From: Tipula vernalis
Lineage: Eukaryota > Arthropoda > Insecta > Diptera > Tipulidae
Direction: 5' to 3'
DNA length: 64,000 nucleotides
Assembly: GCA_958295665.1 (NCBI GenBank)
Contig: OY282560.1
Location: 264,850,641-264,914,640, forward strand
Shown: piece by piece, positions 33,964-44,504 of the stretch
How the letters are laid out: each line of letters opens with the position of its first letter
Numbering within the stretch: position 1 is the first letter of the stretch
Position numbers and translations under genes: made by a program
Notes under the pieces: generated by a model
Seen by the model: only the letters and a program-made list of their open reading frames with translations
Told to the model about the DNA's origin: nothing
The model's database searches: none

Positions 33964-35796
33964 TGTAACGAAATGCAATGGAGTTTGGTCCGCAATTCAA
34001 AACAAAATTTAGACAAGAAACCAAACTCCAAGGCATGTCAGTTATCAGATTATCCACGTCACTTTATTATCTCTGGGCGGTCATTTTGCCGGCTAAAGCT
34101 CAGGGGAAGGCGTGGGTTTTCCAGAGACATGACGCGGATCTAGTTGGACCGCAGGATTGGGAAAAGAAAGAGATAGGAGAACAACAGTTTATTCATACTC
34201 ACCTAAAAACTTACCCTGAACTCATCCTCTCAATCGAAATTCACTACTCTTGTTTTAACAACATATCACTTATCACCGAAACAGGAAAGAAATCAATCAA
34301 TATTCGAAATCCGACAAAGAAAAAAAAAATTTAATAATGATGGTATTATAATAACTGAATTTCTTACAAACTTTATTATCTTTTTTTTTTTTATTTTTTT
34401 AAAAAGAAAATGACAAAATATATATATAATTCATGAATGAGCCGATGAGAGGAAAACAAACTAATAATTACCCGGAACCGGTACCTACACCTATTCTATG
34501 ACCTAACCTAAGCTAACTTTGCTACTCTAAGACTTAATCTAAAGAACAAAAAATAATAATATTTAATATAACAAAAACAAAATTCAATATTTTAAGTAAT
34601 AAAAAAAATTAAGAACAGAAATAATTAAGATAAAAAATTAGTAAATGCTTATCTGTTGATGATGAAAATATCCGTTGGTTGAACTATGTTGAGTGTTGAC
34701 GTTGAATGCGGAATTGTATATTGAATGTATGAGTATGTATTTAATATCGATGTACACAAAGGTTTTTTTTTTTAATATATATATAAATTGTAATTATGTA
34801 CATTATTTGTATTATATATATTTATTGTTCAAAGTAAGTCCATTATTTGAAATACAAATTGACTAAGGATTTATCAATGGAACTTTATGATGGTTATTAA
34901 AAAAAATGTTTTTGCTTCATTATTCTATTTAGTCACTATCATTCGAATGGTAAAATTTTGAACATAACGGTTCGACAACCATCCGCAATCAACAAAAAAA
35001 AAATAAGAATAAACGTCTCGAATATTTTCTTTATTGGCACAGAATCACACACTTGGTAATTGAGATTTTTCTAACTTGTTCTATATATTATAACGTTCCA
35101 CTCCACTGAATAATTCAAAGTTTTAATTTTTTTTTTTTCAAGATTTAGAATTACATAACTGTTTTTTTTTTTTCACACCACAATCAGTTAATCGTTCGAT
35201 GCTATAACGTTTTTATACACTTGTGATTGGCACTAACTGGTCTGAATCACTTATAAAAAAAAAACTCACAGTTCATTTGATTTTGACATACGACCGTTTT
35301 TTTTTTTCTGTTCATATGATTTATATCACCAGAATCAAAATTTATTAACTTAATACTATGTTAATACATTAATTTTATATCACCAAAACTATTCATCGAA
35401 TTACTAACTAAGAACAACCAAAAAAAAATAATGATAATCGAATCACTTATTAATAAAAACCAACATGATCGATGGTATAAATTTTCTTATATAAAATTCA
35501 GATAAATTTTCTGTTTTTTTTTTTTTTTTTTGTTTCTTAATTTATGATTTGTGCACTGTTTTCAAAATATATCACTAGACTGATCCTCCTCATCAAAAAA
35601 AAACATTCACGACCCTTCGCGAAAAATCCAAAACTTGTTCCGTCCAAAAAAACAAAAAAAAAAAATAATCGGACCATCGTAAAAATGTTTTTTTTTTCTT
35701 TTTTCGCGCCAAACTTGCTATTCTTTTATTATTTGTTAAAAAAAAAAAACCCTTGGTTGGAACGGTGGAAAAACTGATGTTGTATCCGTCGTTACA
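33964..35796 (-). repeat. Gypsy 3' LTR
   Basis: 1,833 bases, with terminal TGTAACG/CGTTACA inverted ends. Very rich in A and T runs. The 118-codon ORF inside it is repeated in the other LTR and lacks any retroviral motif. Confidence 0.95.
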
Positions 35797-36045
35797 AATC
35801 GTGGGGACGACTCACACCCGAGAAGAGTCTCTGTATAAGCCGGGCCAAAAGAAGAAACAAAAACCCTGCTCTATTTTATGTTAGAAATTGAATAAGGAAA
35901 TAAAGATGGGTGTAATTTTAAGGATAATAATCATAGCATACGGATGTTTATATGTAGGTGGGGTTGAGTTATTTAGTTGTAGGCCTCGTTGTGGATAAAT
36001 AATGACGGAAGATTCCGAAAACAAAATTGGAAATTAATTACCCAA

Positions 36046-39000
36046 TTAAACTCGAATGTCTTTTCCGTGATACGTCCCTAAGGGCTTCCCATGTAAGTCC
36101 TTTACTTTATACGCTACGTTTCCAACCTTACAGTCAATAAGCGCGGGGAAAAATTTAGGAGCCAATTTTGCTGAAAATTTATGAAAAGCGTCACTTTGTG
36201 GAAATGTTCGTACAAACACTGCCTGTCCAATGTCGAACACTCTATGACGACTCCGCAAATTATAGCGTTGAGAACTTCTTTGGTGTGCTACCCTCAGATA
36301 GTGCAACACCTTTTCACGCACGATATTTAAACGATCCGGTTTTGAGGCAACGTGTAGGAAATTATCATCAGATTCACTAAGCAACCGTCGAAGGTTGTAG
36401 TCTGATCCGTGTAAAATGAGGTGTTGCCCGAATACGAGAAAATGGGGAGAGAATGTCGTAGACGAGTGGATCACATTTCGTAGCGTAGAAGCAATTTCTG
36501 AAATATGGACGTCCCAGTCAGTGTGGCGGTCAGATAAGTATGACCGAATAGCGGACAAAACGGTACGGTTTACTCGCTCGGACGCATTGCTCTGGGGAGA
36601 GTAGATAGGTGTACGTATGTGAGTAACTCCATATTTCAACAACAATTCGTGGAACAGCTTGGACGTGAATTGTTTTCCATTATCTGTGGTAACGTATTCG
36701 GGTACTGAAAAGGTGTTAAAAATTTCATTTTCTACATATTGGCACAATAGAGAGGCAGAGGCTTCTCTAAGAGGTTTGAGGAAGACGAATTTTGAAAAGT
36801 GGTCTAGTATGATTAGAATGTAAGTATTCCCGCGTTTAGATCGAGGATACGGACCGAGGAAATCTATATAAAGTTTTTGAAACGGCCGATCTGATGCGAT
36901 TTGGTTACCCATCCTAGGCTTGGTACAGTAATTGACGGCCTTAGTCATCTTGCAAGTCTGACAATTTTTAATAAAAACTTTGACGTCTTGTGCCATACGT
37001 GTCCAGTGGTATTGGCGTTGAATCCGTTCAAGTGTCTTCGCCAGACCCATATGAGAAGCCGAAGGTGGTACATGTGCCTGCTGAATAAGGGTTTGCGTTA
37101 GGCCTTCAGGAACGACCAATTTCCAAACAGGCAGGTCGGTGTCTTCATACCGCCATCCGTATGAAGGAGCTATCAGCAATTTTCCATCTTGGATTTTGAA
37201 GTTGTGACTCACATCTGGTAACGCTTCAACCTGTTTAATCTGGTTGATATAGTCACTATCTACAAATGCAGGATGGCTCAGATCTACATGAAGGGTTTCG
37301 GTGTCAACTGTTGGATCTAGCGAACATATCTTGTTTAGATAGCTACAACCTTGTGCGTATAAATTTTCGTGCTTAGCAGAATTTATGACTGGCGAAATTT
37401 GTTCACAAAAAGCACGGGATAACGCGTCCGGAACTACGTTTTGTGAACCCTTTCGATAAGCCATTTGAAAATCGAATGACTGGAGCTTGAGACTCCAGCG
37501 TGCCAAGCGTCCTGACAAATCCTTCTGCGACATCAACCATTGGAGGCTGGCGTGATCTGTGTATATGGTAAATGGGTACCCTTCAATATACGGTCTGAAC
37601 TTTTTGACGCTCAGCACAGCAGCGTAGCATTCCAACTCGGTAACCGAATAATTTCTCTGAGCCGCGTTTAGCTTTTGAGAAACAAAAACTATCGGACGCT
37701 CGGCTCCGTCGGAATCGAGTTGGAATAATACGCTACCTACTCCTGTTGTGCTGGCGTCACATTGTATAAAGAAGGGTTTCCCATAGTCAGGATTTGCCAG
37801 GACGGGAGATGTTGATAAGGCAGTTTTTAGAGCGTCGAAAGCAGATTCAGCAGATCCAGACCATTTAATTTTGGAACCCTTTTTAAGGAGGTCTGTAAGA
37901 GGGGCAGACAAGGTAGCATAATTTCTTATAAAGCGGCGGTACCAGCCACACATTCCCAAAAACCGTCGAATTTGTTTTACCGTTTTAGGAGCAGGGAACT
38001 CAACGATTGCACGGACTTTCTCGGGGTCGGTGCGTAGGCATCCATCTCCGATAAGGTATCCAAGGTATTTTGTTTCTTTTAGCAAAAATTTGCTCTTATC
38101 AACGTTGATGGTGAGTCCAGCCTTTCTTAAACGAGTCGCAACCTCTTCTAGTAAAATCAAATGCTCTTCAAATGACGCTGACGTCACCAAAAGATCGTCC
38201 AAGTAGACAAAGATTCTGTCATGCAGTTGGTGCGGGATCACTTTGTGCATCAAGCGGCACATCGTCTGAGGAGCGTTGCATAATCCGAATGGCATGACCG
38301 TGAATTGATACAAAGGTCTCCCAGGTACGGTAAACGCCGTCTTATCTTTGGATTGTTGGTCCAACGGGATCTGCCAAAAGGCATCTTTGAGGTCGATACA
38401 AGAAATATACCTGGTTTGATCCAATCTTCCCAACAATCCATCGATAAGTGGTAGTGGGTACGCGTCCTTAACGGTGACCTTGTTCAACTCACGGGCATCC
38501 AAACAGAGACGAACCTTGCCGCTTGCTTTACGCACTAAAGTGACCGGTGAGCACCAACTGCTCTGACTTTCCTCTATCACGCCTAACGCTAGCATTCGAT
38601 CGAGCTCATCGAAAAGTTGTTTCTGTATAGCTGGCGAGACAGAGTAGAATCTTTGTTTGATCGGTTTAGCTGCAGCAACATCGATTGTATGGGAAATTAA
38701 AGTGGTTTTTCCGAGGCCAAATTGAGTACAAGATGGGAACTGATCGATCACTAAATTTAATTTTAATTGATCAGCTGGCAACAATGAATGGTATTTAGAT
38801 GATTCGGGATCAGAAGGAATTTCAGGACTCAATGAGCATAAGGCTGGAGTGATCTGGAATAGATTCCAAAAATCTATCCCTAGGTACAAAGGCTGCTCTA
38901 GACTAGGGACGATATGCAACCGCATTTTGTGACTCTTACCATTAAAGGCTATTGTGGCGTAAATAAATCCAAACACTCTCTCTGACTGACCATTTGCTGC

Positions 39001-39588
39001 GTTTATGTATGATGGGGAACTGTGAAATTGAACATCAGGATTGGTTAAAAATGTTTCTGCTCCTGCTCCTAAAACGCTAACTGTAGCACCACTGTCTAAC
39101 AAACCCTTATATTCAACCCCATTGATTCGAACTTGGGCATATGGCCTAGGATCTTGTAAGTGGTTCATTATAATAGAATTAACTATGTCAGATTTAAGAC
39201 TAGTGCGGTTTTGCCAGTATAATCGAGTTCGTTTACGCTGCCGAGAGTTGTAATATCGCTTTTTCTTGGTTGAAGATTTAATACATGGATTTGAAGAGGA
39301 TTGCAGATCAAAATAGTTTTTACGTGGAGAATGGAGATACGGTTGTTCAGAAAGGTTACATGGATATACTTTGTGTGTCGATGCGGTACCATTCTTACCA
39401 CTACGATCTGCGTTGCTGCTTGGGTTTAATTCGGTAAATTGGGTTAAGCGAGCTGGCGCAATTCCGGATCCGTATTGCTGGCTGCTTCTTCCGTTTCTTT
39501 GGTCGGTCTGGGTAGTATTACTTTCGGGGTTCCGTGGTTCCCAGAACGCCACTGACCCCTCGGCGTGTTTTCCGAGCACTTCGAACAT
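36046..39588 (-). CDS. pol: Gypsy Pol polyprotein (protease, RT, RNase H, integrase)
   Basis: 1,180 open codons. Aspartic protease: GLLDSGATVSVLG (residues 162-174). RT: CSPVTLVRKASGKVRLCLDA (346-365), FWQIPLD, VMPFGLCNAP, and catalytic VYLDDLLVT (461-469). RNase H: FIQCDASTTGVGSVLF, ELECYAAV, IYTDHASLQWL and PDALSR (acidic residues about 611, 651, 678, 721). Integrase: H-H-C-C zinc domain (His about 839 and 846, CQTC 876-879), then a core with YIDFLGP (Asp 909), YVTTDNGKQF (Asp 969) and NASERVNRT (Glu 1004), about 35 residues apart as expected. The frame overlaps the upstream zinc-knuckle frame by 145 bases in the -1 frame, so Pol is probably made by -1 frameshifting. The first ATG is then incidental. 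No inactivating lesion was seen. Confidence 0.95.
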   Translation of the reverse strand: MFEVLGKHAEGSVAFWEPRNPESNTTQTDQRNGRSSQQYGSGIAPARLTQFTELNPSSNADRSGKNGTASTHKVYPCNLSEQPYLHSPRKNYFDLQSSSNPCIKSSTKKKRYYNSRQRKRTRLYWQNRTSLKSDIVNSIIMNHLQDPRPYAQVRINGVEYKGLLDSGATVSVLGAGAETFLTNPDVQFHSSPSYINAANGQSERVFGFIYATIAFNGKSHKMRLHIVPSLEQPLYLGIDFWNLFQITPALCSLSPEIPSDPESSKYHSLLPADQLKLNLVIDQFPSCTQFGLGKTTLISHTIDVAAAKPIKQRFYSVSPAIQKQLFDELDRMLALGVIEESQSSWCSPVTLVRKASGKVRLCLDARELNKVTVKDAYPLPLIDGLLGRLDQTRYISCIDLKDAFWQIPLDQQSKDKTAFTVPGRPLYQFTVMPFGLCNAPQTMCRLMHKVIPHQLHDRIFVYLDDLLVTSASFEEHLILLEEVATRLRKAGLTINVDKSKFLLKETKYLGYLIGDGCLRTDPEKVRAIVEFPAPKTVKQIRRFLGMCGWYRRFIRNYATLSAPLTDLLKKGSKIKWSGSAESAFDALKTALSTSPVLANPDYGKPFFIQCDASTTGVGSVLFQLDSDGAERPIVFVSQKLNAAQRNYSVTELECYAAVLSVKKFRPYIEGYPFTIYTDHASLQWLMSQKDLSGRLARWSLKLQSFDFQMAYRKGSQNVVPDALSRAFCEQISPVINSAKHENLYAQGCSYLNKICSLDPTVDTETLHVDLSHPAFVDSDYINQIKQVEALPDVSHNFKIQDGKLLIAPSYGWRYEDTDLPVWKLVVPEGLTQTLIQQAHVPPSASHMGLAKTLERIQRQYHWTRMAQDVKVFIKNCQTCKMTKAVNYCTKPRMGNQIASDRPFQKLYIDFLGPYPRSKRGNTYILIILDHFSKFVFLKPLREASASLLCQYVENEIFNTFSVPEYVTTDNGKQFTSKLFHELLLKYGVTHIRTPIYSPQSNASERVNRTVLSAIRSYLSDRHTDWDVHISEIASTLRNVIHSSTTFSPHFLVFGQHLILHGSDYNLRRLLSESDDNFLHVASKPDRLNIVREKVLHYLRVAHQRSSQRYNLRSRHRVFDIGQAVFVRTFPQSDAFHKFSAKLAPKFFPALIDCKVGNVAYKVKDLHGKPLGTYHGKDIRV

Positions 39589-39779
39589 TTAGCATAAACG
39601 GTGTCTTTCATTCCACATTTATGACAGAACCATCGCATAGGTGGAAAACGACAATCAATAAAAGTGTGTCCCTTCTCGTCGCAATTATAACACACAATTT
39701 CTCGGTTAACTGGTGAACGAAGGAAATTAGGGTGTGACTGAAACATACCACCTGAAGTCAAATTCTTTGCTTGGTCGGT
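39444..39779 (-). CDS. Gypsy Gag nucleocapsid segment, downstream of an in-frame stop
   Basis: Read in the gag frame after the TAA at 39780-39782, this stretch is fully open for 112 codons. It carries CYNCDEKGHTFIDC (a CX2CX4HX4C knuckle) plus a second Cys-rich block, FCHKCGMKDTVYAKCSKC. The knuckles would bind the element's RNA. It ends at 39444 after overlapping pol by 145 bases. Two readings are possible: a nonsense mutation separated capsid from nucleocapsid in this copy, or a fraction of ribosomes read through. The absence of other lesions makes either interesting. No ATG precedes the knuckles in a convincing position, so independent initiation is unlikely. Confidence 0.85.
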   Translation of the reverse strand, partial: TDQAKNLTSGGMFQSHPNFLRSPVNREIVCYNCDEKGHTFIDCRFPPMRWFCHKCGMKDTVYAKCSKCSENTPRGQWRSGNHGTPKVILPRPTKETEEAASNTDPELRQLA

Positions 39780-41579
39780 TTAGTTATTACGATACGCTGC
39801 TATTTCTTGTTCTCTACCAGAATGATCGGTATACTGATTGTATTGCTGATGTGGCATAAATGCTTCATTCTGTTCGATTAGTTTCATCTCGTTGATTCCT
39901 TTTCTTGTACTTATCATTGATTCAGGGTCGATTCGGAGTCGATTCCAAGTATCTTCCCACGTAGTACAACTGGCAATCAGATCGTTAATTGAGGCAAATC
40001 GTCGATCTGTCAATTGATATTGAAGACCAGCTCTCATATTTTGCATGAGAAGTTCGATGACCTTCTCCTCTGAATATGGGGTTCGGCATTGTAAAGTCAT
40101 ACTCCAAACACTGTGATAGAACTCCACAAAGGTCTCACGCGGCATCTGTTTCCTGGTTTCAATCAAACGCCGTATCTCAAAGTCAGAACGTCTGTCCTGG
40201 AATCTTTCCATGAATTTAGCTTTTAATTCTAACCATGATATATTAGGATTATGACGTCTGCACGTCCAATACCACTGTAATGCGACCCCTTTCAGTACCG
40301 AGCTCATCTCAGTGAGCAGGCTGGCTTCAGATAAGTTTAATGAACTCGCTAAAGTTTCTACTTGAAAAACGAACATATCTATTGGAACACTGGATGGAGA
40401 GCCGTCATAAGATATTCCACATCGAGAAAGGCTGCGATGCTCGAGGGGATAACGTAAACCTTGAGAATTTGGAGAAACAGTAATATTCGAAAATGGTTGT
40501 GGTACAATTGACGGAGCGTTTGTGTAATTTGAACCAATTATTGGAGGCACGGCTGAAGCAAACGTTGCTTGATTGGCTTGAGATAGTGGAACTGACGATA
40601 CAGGTTGTAAATTTGACGAAATGTTTGTTGGGAGATAGTTATCAAATACCATTGTTTGATTATTATAAGCCGATTGCCAATTCGTAGTATTCGATGGAGT
40701 TGGAATCAGATTTGGGACTAGTGGAGGTGGTTGGTTGTATGTCCCATACGCTGATGTAGGTAAAGTAGACATGAATGAAGGAAGTGGTCCTTTGATTGAC
40801 CCTGGTAGACCCGCGCTAGTCGGGATGGACACGTTTGGTAGATTTTTACCTGTAATTTGTTCCTGCATGGCATCTTGGCGTTGAGTTATAATGGATAATT
40901 GTTGCGATAGTAAATTGAATTTTTCCACCGTAGACTCCAATAATTTTGTCTGAACCTCAATGTGTTGCTGTTTCATTTGGCTGTCCAGATGAACTTTATC
41001 AAGTAAATCCTCCAAAGTGGATCTTCTACCTAAACCTTGGGTTGGAGAGTTCGATTCACTTTGTTGGGTTTCTAATGTAGGCAAATTAGGATCATTATTT
41101 TCATCCCCTTCTGAATGACCGACTTCCACTAATTTGGCAGCTTCAATGGATTCATTCACTTTGTCATGGTCTTGCATAAATATTTGTAAACTAGATTGCA
41201 ACTGTTCGCATATTTTTATAGAGTTTTGTGCGCTGCTTTTGTATGTGGGGGAAGACATTAACCTGTGTAAACGGCGTGATACATGCAATAGACGCGACTC
41301 AATTTGATAGGCTAAATTGATTAAATCATCCCCTGATTCTTGATTCAATGCCGTAATCATTTCTTTCAAAACCTGTAGCTTATTGCGACAAATATCGCTT
41401 TCAATGTCTGGGTTTTTACGACCTTTCGAGTGCATTCTAGCCGGGATTTCCACTTTATTGGCCTCTTCATCTATGATTGCATTTTGAAGGATTTGGAGCG
41501 CCTCAGGGACATCAAAACGGATTTCGCGCACCATACACTCAACCTCAAATTCGTCAGTTTCTAACACCGTAGCATCCAT
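39780..41579 (-). CDS. gag: Gypsy Gag (matrix/capsid part)
   Basis: 599 codons from ATG 41579. The N-terminal 150 residues are helical and acidic (ECMVREIRFDVPEALQILQN). A coiled region with LEDLLDKVHLDSQMKQQHIE and ESTVEKFNLLSQQLSIITQR precedes a Pro/Ser/Asn-rich linker (about 255-375). The capsid-like domain is about 395-575: VFQVETLASSLNLSEASLL, LKGVALQWYWTCRRH, ISWLELKAKFMERFQDRRSD and RETFVEFYHSVWSM match the retrotransposon-gag capsid pattern. It would self-assemble into particles. The frame stops at TAA 39780-39782, directly before the nucleocapsid segment. The leader upstream is about 940 bases long. Confidence 0.92.
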   Translation of the reverse strand: MDATVLETDEFEVECMVREIRFDVPEALQILQNAIIDEEANKVEIPARMHSKGRKNPDIESDICRNKLQVLKEMITALNQESGDDLINLAYQIESRLLHVSRRLHRLMSSPTYKSSAQNSIKICEQLQSSLQIFMQDHDKVNESIEAAKLVEVGHSEGDENNDPNLPTLETQQSESNSPTQGLGRRSTLEDLLDKVHLDSQMKQQHIEVQTKLLESTVEKFNLLSQQLSIITQRQDAMQEQITGKNLPNVSIPTSAGLPGSIKGPLPSFMSTLPTSAYGTYNQPPPLVPNLIPTPSNTTNWQSAYNNQTMVFDNYLPTNISSNLQPVSSVPLSQANQATFASAVPPIIGSNYTNAPSIVPQPFSNITVSPNSQGLRYPLEHRSLSRCGISYDGSPSSVPIDMFVFQVETLASSLNLSEASLLTEMSSVLKGVALQWYWTCRRHNPNISWLELKAKFMERFQDRRSDFEIRRLIETRKQMPRETFVEFYHSVWSMTLQCRTPYSEEKVIELLMQNMRAGLQYQLTDRRFASINDLIASCTTWEDTWNRLRIDPESMISTRKGINEMKLIEQNEAFMPHQQYNQYTDHSGREQEIAAYRNN

Positions 41580-42508
41580 ATTTACAATGAAAATTCACTC
41601 TTAAAATTATATAATGATAGGTTCGCGACGCTTAGGTTATATTACACCAAGAATGTGTAAATATATAATATATTCAATGTCAATGATTAGATAATGCAAC
41701 CAATAACAAAAAAACAAACTGTTTTTTTTTTTTATTTATTTTTTATATAAACGGCAAGAGCAGGATTCGACTTTATAATCAAAACAAAAAAAAAATTAAT
41801 TGGGATCGTAAAAATAGTCAGAGATACTTCTTGGCATGTGAGTAGAAGGAATATAAGGTTTGGGTTTTTTTTTTTTTTTTTTTTTTTTTTTATCAAATAA
41901 TTTATATGTATATCAAATTAACGAGGATGAGTTCAAGGCAGCAAAAAAAATTGTCAAATCATTTTTCTTTTCGGTATCAACAATAAAAGATGAGCAGAGA
42001 AAATAAACTGTTGCCTTTAGGATAGGGAAAGGTTTAAGAAGAAGAAAGTTGGAGGAAATTGAAAATCTTAAGAGTCAAATCACTAAATGAAAAGAGTCGA
42101 CAGCACGCGTTTACTGGACCTTTCAAATAAATAAAGATCTCTTTTGAGTTTGATCGTTGCTTTCAAAGCTTAAAATTAGCGAAAGGCAACAAAAAAAAAC
42201 AAGAATGAAAGTTTATGCATGATTGGTGAAATAAGCAGTGAGCGGGATTTAAGTCACATAATCACGGAAGAAATCAGCTCAATTGCCATTGCACCAAATC
42301 ACACAGATAAAAATTAAAATTTAAACGGGTAAAAGGGACGCAAAAAAAAAAAAATTTAAAATTTTGGATTATCAAACATTAACATCCGATTCAAACAGTT
42401 ATACCTAACTGGGCATGCATGTTAATGAGTGAATCAACAAAATCCATAAAATGAAAAAAAAAAATGAAAAAAAAGAAGGATAGGAGAATGGAAAGGATAG
42501 CCTTAATT
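41580..42508 (-). other. Gypsy 5' leader between primer site and gag
   Basis: Non-coding, with long T and A runs (for example about 41870-41891 and 42340-42353). It probably contains the packaging signal, but no structure is certain. Confidence 0.7.
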
Positions 42509-42521
42509 AGTTTGGGCGCCA
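42509..42521 (-). promoter_or_regulatory. Gypsy primer-binding site, tRNA-Lys type
   Basis: On the minus strand TGGCGCCCAAAC follows the LTR end after one base. The first ten bases match the complement of a tRNA-Lys 3' end (TGGCGCCCAA), a usual Gypsy primer. The match beyond that is poor. Confidence 0.7.
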
Positions 42522-42522
42522 C

Positions 42523-44358
42523 TGTAACGAAATGCAATGGAGTTTGGTCCGCAATTCAAAACAAAATTTAGACAAGAAACCAAACTCCAAGGCATGTCAG
42601 TTATCAGATTATCCACGTCACTTTATTATCTCTGGGCGGTCATTTTGCCGGCTAAAGCTCAGGGGAAGGCGTGGGTTTTCCAGAGACATGACGCGGATCT
42701 AGTTGGACCGCAGGATTGGGAAAAGAAAGAGATAGGAGAACAACAGTTTATTCATACTCACCTAAAAACTTACCCTGAACTCATCCTCTCAATCGAAATT
42801 CACTACTCTTGTTTTAACAACATATCACTTATCACCGAAACAGGAAAGAAATCAATCAATATTCGAAATCCGACAAAGAAAAAAAAAATTTAATAATGAT
42901 GGTATTATAATAACTGAATTTCTTACAAACTTTATTATCTTTTTTTTTTTTATTTTTTTAAAAAGAAAATGACAAAATATATATATAATTCATGAATGAG
43001 CCGATGAGAGGAAAACAAACTAATAATTACCCGGAACCGGTACCTACACCTATTCTATGACCTAACCTAAGCTAACTTTGCTACTCTAAGACTTAATCTA
43101 AAGAACAAAAAATAATAATATTTAATATAACAAAAACAAAATTCAATATTTTAAGTAATAAAAAAAATTAAGAACAGAAATAATTAAGATAAAAAATTAG
43201 TAAATGCTTATCTGTTGATGATGAAAATATCCGTTGGTTGAACTATGTTGAGTGTTGACGTTGAATGCGGAATTGTATATTGAATGTATGAGTATGTATT
43301 TAATATCGATGTACACAAAGGTTTTTTTTTTTAATATATATATAAATTGTAATTATGTACATTATTTGTATTATATATATTTATTGTTCAAAGTAAGTCC
43401 ATTATTTGAAATACAAATTGACTAAGGATTTATCAATGGAACTTTATGATGGTTATTAAAAAAAATGTTTTTGCTTCATTATTCTATTTAGTCACTATCA
43501 TTCGAATGGTAAAATTTTGAACATAACGGTTCGACAACCATCCGCAATCAACAAAAAAAAAATAAGAATAAACGTCTCGAATATTTTCTTTATTGGCACA
43601 GAATCACACACTTGGTAATTGAGATTTTTCTAACTTGTTCTATATATTATAACGTTCCACTCCACTGAATAATTCAAAGTTTTAATTTTTTTTTTTTTCA
43701 AGATTTAGAATTACATAACTGTTTTTTTTTTTTTCACACCACAATCAGTTAATCGTTCGATGCTATAACGTTTTTATACACTTGTGATTGGCACTAACTG
43801 GTCTGAATCACTTATAAAAAAAAAACTCACAGTTCATTTGATTTTGACATACGACCGTTTTTTTTTTTCTGTTCATATGATTTATATCACCAGAATCAAA
43901 ATTTATTAACTTAATACTATGTTAATACATTAATTTTATATCACCAAAACTATTCATCGAATTACTAACTAAGAACAACCAAAAAAAAATAATGATAATC
44001 GAATCACTTATTAATAAAAACCAACATGATCGATGGTATAAATTTTCTTATATAAAATTCAGATAAATTTTCTGTTTTTTTTTTTTTTTTTTTGTTTCTT
44101 AATTTATGATTTGTGCACTGTTTTCAAAATATATCACTAGACTGATCCTCCTCATCAAAAAAAAACATTCACGACCCTTCGCGAAAAATCCAAAACTTGT
44201 TCCGTCCAAAAAAACAAAAAAAAAAAATAATCGGACCATCGTAAAAATGTTTTTTTTTTCTTTTTTCGCGCCAAACTTGCTATTCTTTTATTATTTGTTA
44301 AAAAAAAAAAACCCTTGGTTGGAACGGTGGAAAAACTGATGTTGTATCCGTCGTTACA
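42523..44358 (-). repeat. Gypsy 5' LTR
   Basis: 1,836 bases. Same sequence as 33964-35796 apart from small differences in T-run length near 43690, 43725 and 44080. Confidence 0.95.
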
Positions 44359-44504
44359 GTATGTAGATATTTTAATGGTGGCAGACATTTTTTTATTGAA
44401 ACTTTTTTATTGAAAGTGCTCTTGCCTCACAGCATGCTTCTTGACAACTGCTATCACTTAGAATTTTAAATATTTCCGATTGCATTGATTGGTTCATCAA
44501 AATA

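Larger units (their letters stand above)
33960..44362 (-). mobile_element. Complete Gypsy-superfamily LTR retrotransposon
   Basis: The 4-base target duplication GTAT (33960-33963 and 44359-44362) brackets two LTRs starting TGTAACG and ending CGTTACA. All genes are on the minus strand, so the 5' LTR is the right-hand one. Internal order on the minus strand: primer site, ~940-base leader, gag, zinc-knuckle segment, pol. LTRs appear identical except for homopolymer-length differences, so insertion was recent. No env-like frame follows pol: only about 250 bases separate the pol stop from the 3' LTR. Confidence 0.95.

Noticed and set aside
33978..34334. 118-codon ORF, repeated exactly at 42537-42893
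   Set aside because: It lies inside the Gypsy LTRs; duplication follows from the LTR pair and the translation has no known motif.
35544..35777. 77-codon ORF rich in Lys, also at 44106
   Set aside because: Reads through A and T runs of the LTR; low-complexity by-product.
36168..37101. Plus-strand ORFs opposite Gypsy pol
   Set aside because: Antisense shadows of integrase and RNase H.
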